Source: Pseudomonas sp. WN033 (GTDB taxonomy: Bacteria; Pseudomonadota; Gammaproteobacteria; Pseudomonadales; Pseudomonadaceae). Taken from it: a stretch of 64,000 nucleotides of DNA. Below the pieces are notes generated by a model. The model had not been told where the DNA came from, made no database searches, and saw nothing but the letters and a program-made list of their open reading frames with translations. This document shows, piece after piece, positions 8,290 to 15,444 of the stretch. Every line of letters begins with the position of its first letter. The stretch's first letter is position 1. The position numbers and the translations under genes are program-made. Where the stretch lies: contig NSKG01000011.1 in the NCBI GenBank assembly GCA_002287035.1, positions 1 to 64,000 of the forward strand, read 5' to 3'.

Positions 8290-9287
8290 GCGGCAATCTC
8301 CTGAGCGGTAAAACCGAGCTTCTTCAGGCGCGCGGCAAACTGTGCGGCCACCTCATCCAGCGCCGCAGTTCCGACACTGGCCTCAGCCAGCGGCGCCAGC
8401 GCTTCGATCACCCGGGGCTGCCAGGACTCAATCCAGGCCTGCAACTGCTCGGCGTTGGCCTCGCTCTCAGCACGCACGGTCTTGACCATGGCGTCGACCC
8501 AGCGGCTGGACTCGGTAAACCAGTCGCGCATGAACTCGGTGAGCATCGACACATCTTCGGCACCCTGCTCGGCCAGCCAGGTATCGAACTTCTGGTACAT
8601 CAGCGGATACAGATGACCGTCGATGATCAGGTTCTGCAGCAGAGTCAGTTCGAACCAGTCCTTGACCACCAGGCTGTCTTCGACCAGCCGGCGCAGCGGC
8701 TGCCACAGCGGATCATCCAGCCAGTAGGTCTTGGAGCGATCCAGTGCCGCGCCGGTACCGCCATCGATCAGCAGGGCGATACGCGACAGGTACTGGCCCA
8801 TACCCAGACGGTCCATGGCCTGATAGATATGCAGCTGGGTCATGGTTCCGGCCACACAGTCGCCGGCCACGCTGCTGTTGTTCATGTTGGCGCCCAGCTC
8901 GACATGACGCAGCGGCACCAGCAGACGCAGCAGGTTTTCCTGCACCGCATCAGGCAGGCGAGTCAGCAGTCCACGCTTGTCGCAGAAGCTGTAGTTGTAT
9001 TCGGTGGCTTCCTGCATCTTGGCCCGGTTCTGCACGTAGGCGCCGTAGTAGAACTGACGCGGATCGGTCACCGCATGCCAGTCGGCCATACGTACCGTGC
9101 TGCGACCCGGATCATTCAGACCATGCTGGGGATCCCACAGCGGCCGGTAATGGAAGTTGGTGGTCGCCTCGATGTCATAGCTGGCTTCCTGATACCGCGA
9201 AGCCGGCTTATCGCCGAAGCGGCGCTGGATATTGCTGTAGGTCTGGCGGATCGGCTCCACCGTATGGGTTTTGATTTCAATGCTCAT
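8286..9287 (-). CDS. dmpL: Phenol hydroxylase component P1 (beta oxygenase subunit)
   Basis: Beta subunit (333 residues) of the phenol hydroxylase oxygenase, a structural ferritin-like helical protein without the iron ligands of the alpha subunit. It starts MSIEIKTHTVEPIRQTYSNI and contains family-typical blocks such as RYQEASYDIEATTNFHYRPLWDP. The chosen start at 9287 gives the DmpL-like length; reading further upstream would overlap dmpK. An AAAAACAA sequence lies 15 bases before the start. Its stop overlaps the dmpM start. Confidence 0.96.
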   Translation of the reverse strand: MSIEIKTHTVEPIRQTYSNIQRRFGDKPASRYQEASYDIEATTNFHYRPLWDPQHGLNDPGRSTVRMADWHAVTDPRQFYYGAYVQNRAKMQEATEYNYSFCDKRGLLTRLPDAVQENLLRLLVPLRHVELGANMNNSSVAGDCVAGTMTQLHIYQAMDRLGMGQYLSRIALLIDGGTGAALDRSKTYWLDDPLWQPLRRLVEDSLVVKDWFELTLLQNLIIDGHLYPLMYQKFDTWLAEQGAEDVSMLTEFMRDWFTESSRWVDAMVKTVRAESEANAEQLQAWIESWQPRVIEALAPLAEASVGTAALDEVAAQFAARLKKLGFTAQEIAA

Positions 9288-9302
9288 AGCAACCGTACCA
9301 TC

Positions 9303-9310
9303 TTGTTTTT
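9303..9310 (-). promoter_or_regulatory. CA-like motif before dmpL
   Basis: Minus-strand AAAAACAA (AAnAAnAA), 15 bases before the dmpL start. Confidence 0.4.
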
Positions 9311-9336
9311 GTAGAGGGGGGTGTGCAGTACCGGGC

Positions 9337-9588
9337 TCAGCGATGGCCCTTCTCGCCAAAGCGCCACTTGACCATCTCGTCGTCGACCTGACGGGCCATT
9401 TCCTCGTCCATGTGCACCACATGGTTGTGCTTGCAGAACTGCTCGAAAGCCGCCTGAGGCAGCACCAGCTCGACAAACAGATCGGGATGACCGATGGCAA
9501 AGTCGAATTCGACAAAGCGGGCACCCGGTTCACTGCGAACCCGGATGTAGCGGGTCATCTCGTCAAAGCTCTGCTGGGGTTGGCTCAT
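9337..9588 (-). CDS. dmpK: Phenol hydroxylase component P0 (assembly/activation factor)
   Basis: First gene of the phenol operon, 83 residues, starting MSQPQQSFDEMTRYIRVRSE. DmpK-type P0 proteins are needed for productive activity of phenol hydroxylase and are thought to help iron loading or assembly of the oxygenase. The ATG at 9588 was preferred to one 27 codons upstream because the latter would start close to the promoter and is not conserved in the family. The sigma-54 promoter at 9628-9643 lies just upstream. Confidence 0.94.
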   Translation of the reverse strand: MSQPQQSFDEMTRYIRVRSEPGARFVEFDFAIGHPDLFVELVLPQAAFEQFCKHNHVVHMDEEMARQVDDEMVKWRFGEKGHR

Positions 9589-9627
9589 GGTCGTTAACCT
9601 GTGCTCGTTGTTGTCTACGGGTGATAG

Positions 9628-9643
9628 AGCAACGGCTGTGCCA
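9628..9643 (-). promoter_or_regulatory. Sigma-54 promoter (Po) of the dmp operon
   Basis: Read on the minus strand the sequence is TGGCACAGCCGTTGCT, a full match to the -24/-12 consensus TGGCAC-N5-TTGCW. It lies about 40 bp before the dmpK ATG. Together with an IHF-like site and two TTGAT..ATCAA-type palindromes further upstream it forms a standard DmpR/XylR-type enhancer-dependent promoter. Confidence 0.95.
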
Positions 9644-9673
9644 GAGTTGTCTTCACGCACCCAGACCACAATT

Positions 9674-9686
9674 CAACATACTGATA
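9674..9686 (-). promoter_or_regulatory. Putative IHF binding site
   Basis: The minus strand reads TATCAGTATGTTG, matching WATCARNNNNTTR at every defined position, within an A/T-rich stretch. It lies between the promoter and the upstream activator sites, where IHF bends DNA at Po-type promoters. Confidence 0.65.
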
Positions 9687-9765
9687 TAAAAGGGAAAAAT
9701 TCTTTCCGACCACGCTACTGGCGATATTCTTCCAGCCATTGAGGATGATTGCCGGCAGGTGATCT

Positions 9766-9781
9766 TTGATGATTTGATCAA
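9766..9781 (-). promoter_or_regulatory. DmpR-type upstream activating site, proximal
   Basis: TTGATGATTTGATCAA matches the TTGATCAATTGATCAA-type XylR/DmpR target at most positions, with TTGAT and ATCAA arms separated by 6 bp. It is about 140 bp upstream of the -12 element, a usual enhancer distance. Confidence 0.8.
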
Positions 9782-9794
9782 ATTCACCAAAGCA

Positions 9795-9812
9795 TCTGAG
9801 CAAATGCTCAGA
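9795..9812. repeat. Perfect palindrome between the two DmpR sites
   Basis: TCTGAGCAAATGCTCAGA is two perfect 8-bp inverted arms separated by AA. It does not resemble the DmpR site and lies between the two activator sites, so it may be an operator for another regulator or part of the dmpR promoter region. Confidence 0.6.
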
Positions 9813-9846
9813 AGCGGCCTAATATGGTTAATGAGCCTTTGCATGA

Positions 9847-9862
9847 TTGATCATTTGATTGA
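9847..9862 (-). promoter_or_regulatory. DmpR-type upstream activating site, distal
   Basis: TTGATCATTTGATTGA closely matches the DmpR/XylR target and is the second of a pair, about 81 bp from the first. Because it lies nearer to dmpR it could also affect dmpR transcription. Confidence 0.75.
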
Positions 9863-9910
9863 TTTTTGAGCACGATCAAGGCGATGATGAAAAGCGCACC
9901 CTTGCGATCA

Positions 9911-9929
9911 CTGTCTCAAGCCAAGACAG
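9911..9929 (+). promoter_or_regulatory. Small hairpin in the dmpR leader
   Basis: CTGTCT and AGACAG form a 6-bp inverted repeat around a 7-base loop, about 43 bases before the dmpR start and just upstream of the AACAACAA motif. It could form a weak leader hairpin in the dmpR mRNA. I found no convincing sigma-70 promoter for dmpR by eye. Confidence 0.35.
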
Positions 9930-9948
9930 ACTGACTACCACCCCACAC

Positions 9949-9956
9949 AACAACAA
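9949..9956 (+). promoter_or_regulatory. Hfq/Crc-type CA motif before dmpR
   Basis: AACAACAA fits the AAnAAnAA target of Hfq-Crc repression and ends 15 bases before the dmpR start codon. This would place the phenol regulator itself under carbon catabolite repression. Confidence 0.65.
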
Positions 9957-9971
9957 CCGGGGCCCGACGCC

Positions 9972-11681
9972 ATGGCGATCAGCTATAAGCCACAGCTGCA
10001 GTATTCGGATTTCCAGGATCTGAGCGAACAGATCCGTTTCCAGAGCACGGATGGCAAGATCTGGTTCGGCGAGCAGCGCATGCTGTTGATGCAGGTCTCG
10101 GCCATGGCCAACTTCCGCCGAGAGCTGGTCAACAGCCTGGGCATCGAACGGGCCAAGGGCTTCTTTCTGCGCCTGGGCTACCAGTCCGGACTCAAGGACG
10201 CCGAGCTGGCGCGCAAGCTGCGCCCAGACTGCAGCGAGCTCGACATTTTCCTCGCTGGCCCGCAACTGCACTCGCTCAAGGGCATGGTCAAGGTCAAACC
10301 CATCCAGATTGATCTCGATCAGCAGTCCGGCCACTTCTATGGCGAGCTGGAATGGATCGACTCGTTCGAGGTGGAGATCTGCCAGACCGAGCTGGGCATG
10401 ATGGACGAACCGGTGTGCTGGTCGCTGCTTGGTTACGCCTGCGCCTACACCTCCTCGTTCATGGGCCGGGAAATCATCTTCCGCGAAGTGGGCTGCAAGG
10501 GCTGCGGCGATGACAAGTGCCTGATCATCGGCAAGCCGGCCGAAGAGTGGGAAGACGCCGCCGAATTCAAGCAGTACTTTCGCGCCGATCCGATCATCGA
10601 GGAACTCTATGACCTGCAGTCACAGCTGAGTTCGCTGCGCACCAACCTGGAGAAGCAGGAAGGCCAGTACTATGGCATCGGCCAGTCGCCGGCCTATAAG
10701 AAAGTCTGCAAGACCATCGACAAGGCCGCCCAGGGCAAAGTCTCGGTGCTGATATTGGGCGAAACCGGGGTCGGCAAGGAAGTCATCGCCCGCAGCGTGC
10801 ACTTGCGCAGCGAACGGGCCGAGCAGCCGTTCGTCGCCGTCAACTGCGCAGCCATTCCGCCGGACCTGATTGAGGCCGAGCTGTTCGGGGTGGAAAAAGG
10901 CGCCTATACCGGTGCCAACCAGGCCCGCGCCGGACGCTTTGAGCGCGCCAACGGCGGCACCATTTTTCTCGACGAGGTGGTCGAACTGACACCCCGGGCC
11001 CAGGCCACGCTGCTGCGGGTATTGCAGGAAGGAGAGCTCGAGCGGGTGGGTGATTCACGCACGCGCAAGATCGACGTGCGGGTGATCGCCGCCACCAACG
11101 AAAGCCTGGCCGATGCAGTGGAAGCCGGCAAATTCCGCGCCGATCTGTTCTACCGGCTCAACGTTTTCCCGGTAAAGATTCCGCCGCTGCGCGAGCGCAT
11201 CGAGGATCTGCCGCTACTGGCCGAACACTTTCTGCGCAAGTTCCACCAGGAGTACAACAAACGCACCCTGGGCCTGTCTGACAAGGCACTGGAGCTGTGT
11301 CTGCACTACCGCTGGCCGGGCAATATCCGCGAGCTGGAAAACGTCATCGAGCGCGGAGTCATTCTCACCGACAGCAACGAAACCATCAGTCAGGATGCGC
11401 TGTTTGCCGTGTTCCCCGAACACTCGGGTGACTGTCCGGAGGAGCGCCTGAATGCCAGCGGCCAGTTGGTCAATGCCCACAGCCAGGTCAGCGGGGACTG
11501 GGTCAGCCATATCATCGAACAGCAGATCAGCCTTGATCAGGTCGAGGAGCAACTGATGCGCCGGGCCATGGAGCTGGCCAACCAGAATGTTTCACAGGCC
11601 GCCCGCCTGCTCGGTCTGACCCGCCCGGCCCTGGCCTACCGGCTAAAGAAGACCGGCATCCTTGAAGACAGCGATGCCTGA
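9972..11681 (+). CDS. dmpR: DmpR-family sigma-54-dependent phenol-responsive activator
   Basis: A 569-residue enhancer-binding protein of the XylR/DmpR/PoxR family. The N-terminal sensory domain (residues about 1-210) includes a V4R domain with the Cys175/Cys178/Cys183 cluster (GCKGCGDDKC) associated with zinc binding. A short B linker leads to the AAA+ domain with Walker A GETGVGKE (263-270), the sigma-54 contact loop GAYTGA (310-315, a variant of GAFTGA) and Walker B GGTIFLDE. The C-terminal Fis-type helix-turn-helix is at NVSQAARLLGLTRPALAYRL. It is divergent from dmpK and should activate Po when phenols bind. The second sigma-54 promoter 190 bp downstream suggests a wider regulon. Confidence 0.96.
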   Translation: MAISYKPQLQYSDFQDLSEQIRFQSTDGKIWFGEQRMLLMQVSAMANFRRELVNSLGIERAKGFFLRLGYQSGLKDAELARKLRPDCSELDIFLAGPQLHSLKGMVKVKPIQIDLDQQSGHFYGELEWIDSFEVEICQTELGMMDEPVCWSLLGYACAYTSSFMGREIIFREVGCKGCGDDKCLIIGKPAEEWEDAAEFKQYFRADPIIEELYDLQSQLSSLRTNLEKQEGQYYGIGQSPAYKKVCKTIDKAAQGKVSVLILGETGVGKEVIARSVHLRSERAEQPFVAVNCAAIPPDLIEAELFGVEKGAYTGANQARAGRFERANGGTIFLDEVVELTPRAQATLLRVLQEGELERVGDSRTRKIDVRVIAATNESLADAVEAGKFRADLFYRLNVFPVKIPPLRERIEDLPLLAEHFLRKFHQEYNKRTLGLSDKALELCLHYRWPGNIRELENVIERGVILTDSNETISQDALFAVFPEHSGDCPEERLNASGQLVNAHSQVSGDWVSHIIEQQISLDQVEEQLMRRAMELANQNVSQAARLLGLTRPALAYRLKKTGILEDSDA

Positions 11682-11691
11682 TACCCACAGC

Positions 11692-11729
11692 TGCCCGTTC
11701 GGAGTCCTTCCTGGCGGGCACGCCCTTTT
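11692..11729 (+). terminator. Possible dmpR terminator
   Basis: TGCCCG (11692-11697) and CGGGCA (11715-11720) are inverted, followed by CGCCCTTTT. The stem is short with a large loop, so this is a weak candidate. Confidence 0.3.
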
Positions 11730-11763
11730 GATGAAATCAGCAAGCACACCGAGCCGCTTTACC

Positions 11764-11781
11764 ATTTGATCAATATCAAAT
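11764..11781 (+). promoter_or_regulatory. DmpR-like upstream activating site for the RND/DUF1302/DUF1329 operon
   Basis: ATTTGATCAATATCAAAT has perfect 7-bp inverted arms around CAAT. Its first nine bases of TTGATCAAT equal the DmpR consensus half, but the TTGAT and ATCAA arms are 4 rather than 6 bp apart. It lies about 110 bp upstream of the -12 element of the sigma-54 promoter at 11872. A weaker second site (TTGAT..ATCA) is at 11728-11739. Confidence 0.6.
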
Positions 11782-11871
11782 CCACGCAATCGGCCCAAGC
11801 CTCTTCCATCGCCACCCTGGCACAGTAAAAAATCTTTACCAATCAATCACCTGAAAACACTTAACGGTCTC

Positions 11872-11887
11872 TGGCACAGGCGTTGCT
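11872..11887 (+). promoter_or_regulatory. Second sigma-54 promoter, near-identical to the phenol promoter
   Basis: TGGCACAGGCGTTGCT differs from the dmpK promoter TGGCACAGCCGTTGCT by one base in the unconstrained spacer; the preceding CTC is also shared. It is 55 bp before the start of the YCF48-like gene. A one-mismatch IHF-like sequence AATCAATCACCTG lies at 11841-11853. Confidence 0.88.
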
Positions 11888-11914
11888 TTATGCCTCTCCA
11901 GCCGCTTTGCACAC

Positions 11915-11922
11915 AACAACAA
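11915..11922 (+). promoter_or_regulatory. CA motif before the YCF48-like gene
   Basis: AACAACAA lies 20 bases upstream of the ATG at 11943, matching the AAnAAnAA Hfq/Crc motif. Confidence 0.55.
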
Positions 11923-11942
11923 GACCGTGACGGTGACTCACC

Positions 11943-12941
11943 ATGTTCGATGTACCCCTGCGCCTTGCGCGCCCTGTCCGCCAGCCCCTGCGGTTGGCAC
12001 CTCTGGGACTCATGCTGCTCTGGCTGGGTGGCTGCGAAGCTCCGCTCGATCTTGAGGCGGTCCAGCAGCAGAGCCTGCAACCGATTCAGCGCACCGACTT
12101 CTACCAGGCAATGGCCAGCAACGACCAGCTCACTCTGCTGGCCGGCAACCATGGCGTGGTCCTGATCAGCAGCGACCTCGGCCAGCACTGGCAACGCCAG
12201 CAACTGCCCACCGACATGGGCCTGATTGATCTGGATGTCTGCCCTGACCAGAGCTTCATCGCCCTGGCCTTCGACAACCAGCTCTGGCACATCAGCCCCG
12301 ATGCCAGTGACTGGAACGCCCACCCACTGCCCAGCAGCGAGCAGATGATGACCGCCACCTGCGCCCCGGACGGCAGTTGGTGGGCCGCCGGCAGCTACAG
12401 CACCCTGCAAAGCAGCCATGACCAGGGCCAGAGCTGGGACGAGACCAGCCTGGATGAAGACGCCATTCTCACCACCCTGCAATTCATCGACGCCGATCAG
12501 GCCGTGGTTGCCGGCGAGTACGGGCTGGTGTTCACCAGCCGCGACGGCGGCCAGAGCTGGGAGCCAGCCGGCAGCCTGCCGGATGAGTTCTACCCGCACA
12601 CCAGCCACTTTCGTTCGCTCGAGGAAGGCTGGGTAGGCGGTCTCAACGGTTTCATCTGGCATACCCGTGATGGTGGTGACAACTGGCGGCGCCAGCCGAC
12701 CGGCACCGAGGTCCCGATCTTCGGCTTCATCAGCGGTGAGCACGGCCTGTATGCGGTCGGTGACAACGCCACGGTGCTGAGCCTCAACGGTAGCCGCTGG
12801 CAGTCGCTGCCAACCCCCGAGCAGCCACTGTACCTGCGCGCCGGCCAACTGCTGCCGAACCAGCAACTGCTGGTCGCTGGCGGACGCGGCCTGCTACTGA
12901 ACCTTGAACTCCCAAAGGCCCTGGCGGCCAGCACTGACTGA
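11943..12941 (+). CDS. YCF48/BNR-repeat outer lipoprotein
   Basis: A 332-residue predicted lipoprotein: basic N terminus, hydrophobic segment about residues 17-30 and lipobox LGGC with Cys31. The mature part is made of BNR/YCF48-type beta-propeller repeats, seen as recurring SSDLGQHWQRQ, SHDQGQSWDE, SRDGGQSWEP and TRDGGDNWRRQ blades. Relatives of the photosystem II assembly factor YCF48 occur next to MMPL/RND transporters in proteobacterial catabolic loci, where their role is unproven. It is the first gene after the sigma-54 promoter and is followed after 10 bp by the RND gene. A partner or scaffold function for the transporter is inference. Confidence 0.85.
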   Translation: MFDVPLRLARPVRQPLRLAPLGLMLLWLGGCEAPLDLEAVQQQSLQPIQRTDFYQAMASNDQLTLLAGNHGVVLISSDLGQHWQRQQLPTDMGLIDLDVCPDQSFIALAFDNQLWHISPDASDWNAHPLPSSEQMMTATCAPDGSWWAAGSYSTLQSSHDQGQSWDETSLDEDAILTTLQFIDADQAVVAGEYGLVFTSRDGGQSWEPAGSLPDEFYPHTSHFRSLEEGWVGGLNGFIWHTRDGGDNWRRQPTGTEVPIFGFISGEHGLYAVGDNATVLSLNGSRWQSLPTPEQPLYLRAGQLLPNQQLLVAGGRGLLLNLELPKALAASTD

Positions 12942-12951
12942 GGGTATCGAC

Positions 12952-15399
12952 ATGCCTGGACTGCACCGTTTCACCCATGCCATGCATAACCTCGAAGTGT
13001 GGATCTTCAACAATCCACGCAAGGTACTGGCCGCCATCGCCCTGCTGACCCTGATGTTCGCTCTGCGCATCCCGGGTCTGAAGATCTATACCGACTTCGC
13101 CGATCTGCTGCCTCAGCAGCACCCCTACATCGAGCTGCACAACAGCATCAAGGACAGCTTCGGCGGGGCCAACGTACTGGTGGTCGGCATCGCCTTCGAC
13201 GAGGGCGACATCTTCAGCAACGCCAACCTGGCGACCATCGACCGGATCACCCATGCGGTCGACAGTCTGCCGGGGGTCAACCACAACCTGGTTTCCAGCA
13301 TTACCCACCGCAACTCGCGCAAGATCTGGCTGACCGAAGTCGGCTCGATCAACTCCGAGCCCTACTTTGAAGCCGAGCGCGCGCCCTACAGCGCCGAGCA
13401 ACTGGAGCAGATGCGCGCCGACGTGGCCGCCAACCCGCAGATCTATGGGCCGCTGATTTCCTCGGATTTTCGGATGGCGCTGGTCAAGGCCCAGTTGATC
13501 GAAGGCCAGCTCGATTACGAGCAGACCTTTGCCCAACTGCAGGCGCTGCGTGAGGCGGAGACCCGCGATGGCATCACCCTGTATGCCACCGGCCAGCCGG
13601 TACTGGTCGGCTGGGCCTATACCTACATGGATCAGATCCTGCAGATTTTCATCTTCACCGTGCTGACCATGCTCGCCCTGCTGGTCTTCCACTTCCGCAA
13701 GGCCTACGGCGTACTGATTCCGCTCGGCGGGGTACTGATTTCGACTATCTGGGGCCTGGGCATCATCAGCCTGCTGGGTTTCAACCTCGACCCGCTGGGA
13801 CTGGTGATTCCGTTTCTGATCGCGGCCCGGGCCATGAGCCACGGGGTGCAACTGGTCGAGCGCTACTATGCCGAGGTGCGCGAATGCGGCGATGGCCCGC
13901 GGGCCGCTCGGGCCACCTTCGAAAGTCTGTTCCGTCCCGGCACGCTGGGCGTGGTGTCCGATGCCGTCGGCCTGTCGCTGATCGCCATCGGCTCGATTGC
14001 CCTGAACACCAAGCTCGGCATCTATGCCTCGCTGTGGGCCACCACGGTGATTCTCACCGTGCTGATCGGCGTCCCACTGCTGCTGTCGATCCTGCCAACC
14101 CCGAAGAATCCGCAGATCAAGGAAACCTTCCTGCGCCATATCGGGGTCGTCTGTGCCAATACCGTCAGCCGTCCGGGTGCCGCGCGTATCGCCCTGGGCA
14201 TCGCCGCACTGGCGATTCTGATCGGACTGTTCTCGGCTTCGCAGGTGCGCATCGGCGACTCCGAGCCGGGCTCACCGATTCTCTACCCCGACCATGACTA
14301 CAACCTGTCGTCCAAGGAAGTCAACGAGCGGTTCCCCGGCTCCGAAGAGCTGTACATCATCGCCGAGCACGCCGAAATCGGTGGACTGAAAAAGCCCGAG
14401 GTGCTGCGTGCCCTGCAGGATCTGCAGGCACACATGCTGGCCGACCCCGGAGTTGGCGGCAGCAAGGGTTTGCCGGACCTGATCAAACAGGTCAACCGGC
14501 TGATGCACAACGATGATCCGCGCTGGTTCCAGATTCCCCATGAGGCCGATTACGTCGGCGGGCTGATGTTCACCTACATGGCCTCCAGCCCGATTCCCGG
14601 CGCGCTCAACGAGTTCAACGACACCGACGACCGCATCGCCAACCTGGTGTTCTACTACAAGGACCGTCAGGGCGAGACCATCCGCCGCGCCATCCACATG
14701 GCCCGTGAATGGATCGCTGAGAACGAAGGCAAGGTCGAGGGCCTGAGCATTCGCCTGGCCGGCGGCACGCTGGGCGTGGCCGCGGCCATGAACGAGTCGG
14801 CGTTCGAGACCAACCTGATCGTGCTGCCGCTGGTATTTCTGCTGATCTTTGCCTTCGTCATGCTGTTCTACACCTCCTGGCATGCCGGGCTGATGATGCT
14901 GCTGGCAATGCTGTTTGCCACCACCCTGACCTATGCCTACATGGGCCTGGCCGGACTCAACATCGACATCAACACGGTGCCGGTGATCGCGGTCGGCATC
15001 GGTGTGGGCATCGATTATTCGATCTACATGATGGACCGCATCCGCGAGGAAATGGCCAAGCGTGGCCGGCTGCCCGAAGCGGTACGCCATGCCATCGCCA
15101 CCACCGGCATGGCCATCAGTTTCACCGCCGTGACTCTGATGGCCGGGATCATCATGTGGGTGATCCTCTCCGACCTGCGCTTCCAGTCCGATGCCGCCAT
15201 GTTGCTGTGCGTGATGATCGTCATCAACGGCCTGGCCGCCATGCTGCTGGTGCCGTCCTGGATCCTGGTGTTCCGCCCACGCTTCATCACCAACGTCTAC
15301 GCCGATGAGGACGGTGTTCTGCATGCCGACCTGGACGAGGAACACACCCCAACCCTGACCGCCCAGCCCCAGGGCGGCCCACTCCCGGGGGTTGGCTGA
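12952..15399 (+). CDS. RND superfamily transporter, MMPL/HAE3 type
   Basis: An 815-residue inner-membrane protein with the duplicated RND layout: one N-terminal membrane helix (about 24-42), a periplasmic loop, five helices (about 220-370), helix 7 near residue 412, a second loop and five C-terminal helices (about 615-790). MMPL/SSD features include the LLGFNLDPLGLVIPFLIAARAMSHGVQ segment in helices 4-5 and its counterpart GLNIDINTVPVIAVGIGVGIDYS. The start at 12952 gives a normal N terminus. No membrane-fusion protein or TolC gene is adjacent, which fits the MMPL type. It probably moves a hydrophobic compound or lipid; the substrate is unknown. Confidence 0.85.
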   Translation: MPGLHRFTHAMHNLEVWIFNNPRKVLAAIALLTLMFALRIPGLKIYTDFADLLPQQHPYIELHNSIKDSFGGANVLVVGIAFDEGDIFSNANLATIDRITHAVDSLPGVNHNLVSSITHRNSRKIWLTEVGSINSEPYFEAERAPYSAEQLEQMRADVAANPQIYGPLISSDFRMALVKAQLIEGQLDYEQTFAQLQALREAETRDGITLYATGQPVLVGWAYTYMDQILQIFIFTVLTMLALLVFHFRKAYGVLIPLGGVLISTIWGLGIISLLGFNLDPLGLVIPFLIAARAMSHGVQLVERYYAEVRECGDGPRAARATFESLFRPGTLGVVSDAVGLSLIAIGSIALNTKLGIYASLWATTVILTVLIGVPLLLSILPTPKNPQIKETFLRHIGVVCANTVSRPGAARIALGIAALAILIGLFSASQVRIGDSEPGSPILYPDHDYNLSSKEVNERFPGSEELYIIAEHAEIGGLKKPEVLRALQDLQAHMLADPGVGGSKGLPDLIKQVNRLMHNDDPRWFQIPHEADYVGGLMFTYMASSPIPGALNEFNDTDDRIANLVFYYKDRQGETIRRAIHMAREWIAENEGKVEGLSIRLAGGTLGVAAAMNESAFETNLIVLPLVFLLIFAFVMLFYTSWHAGLMMLLAMLFATTLTYAYMGLAGLNIDINTVPVIAVGIGVGIDYSIYMMDRIREEMAKRGRLPEAVRHAIATTGMAISFTAVTLMAGIIMWVILSDLRFQSDAAMLLCVMIVINGLAAMLLVPSWILVFRPRFITNVYADEDGVLHADLDEEHTPTLTAQPQGGPLPGVG

Positions 15400-15444
15400 C
15401 ACCCCGTCAGCCGCTCCTTTCTAAGCCCTGAAGAGGAACTGCCA

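Noticed and set aside
14272..15402. Open frame on the minus strand opposite the RND gene
   Set aside because: Antisense shadow of the RND coding sequence, rich in His/Gln/Asp, no start signal.
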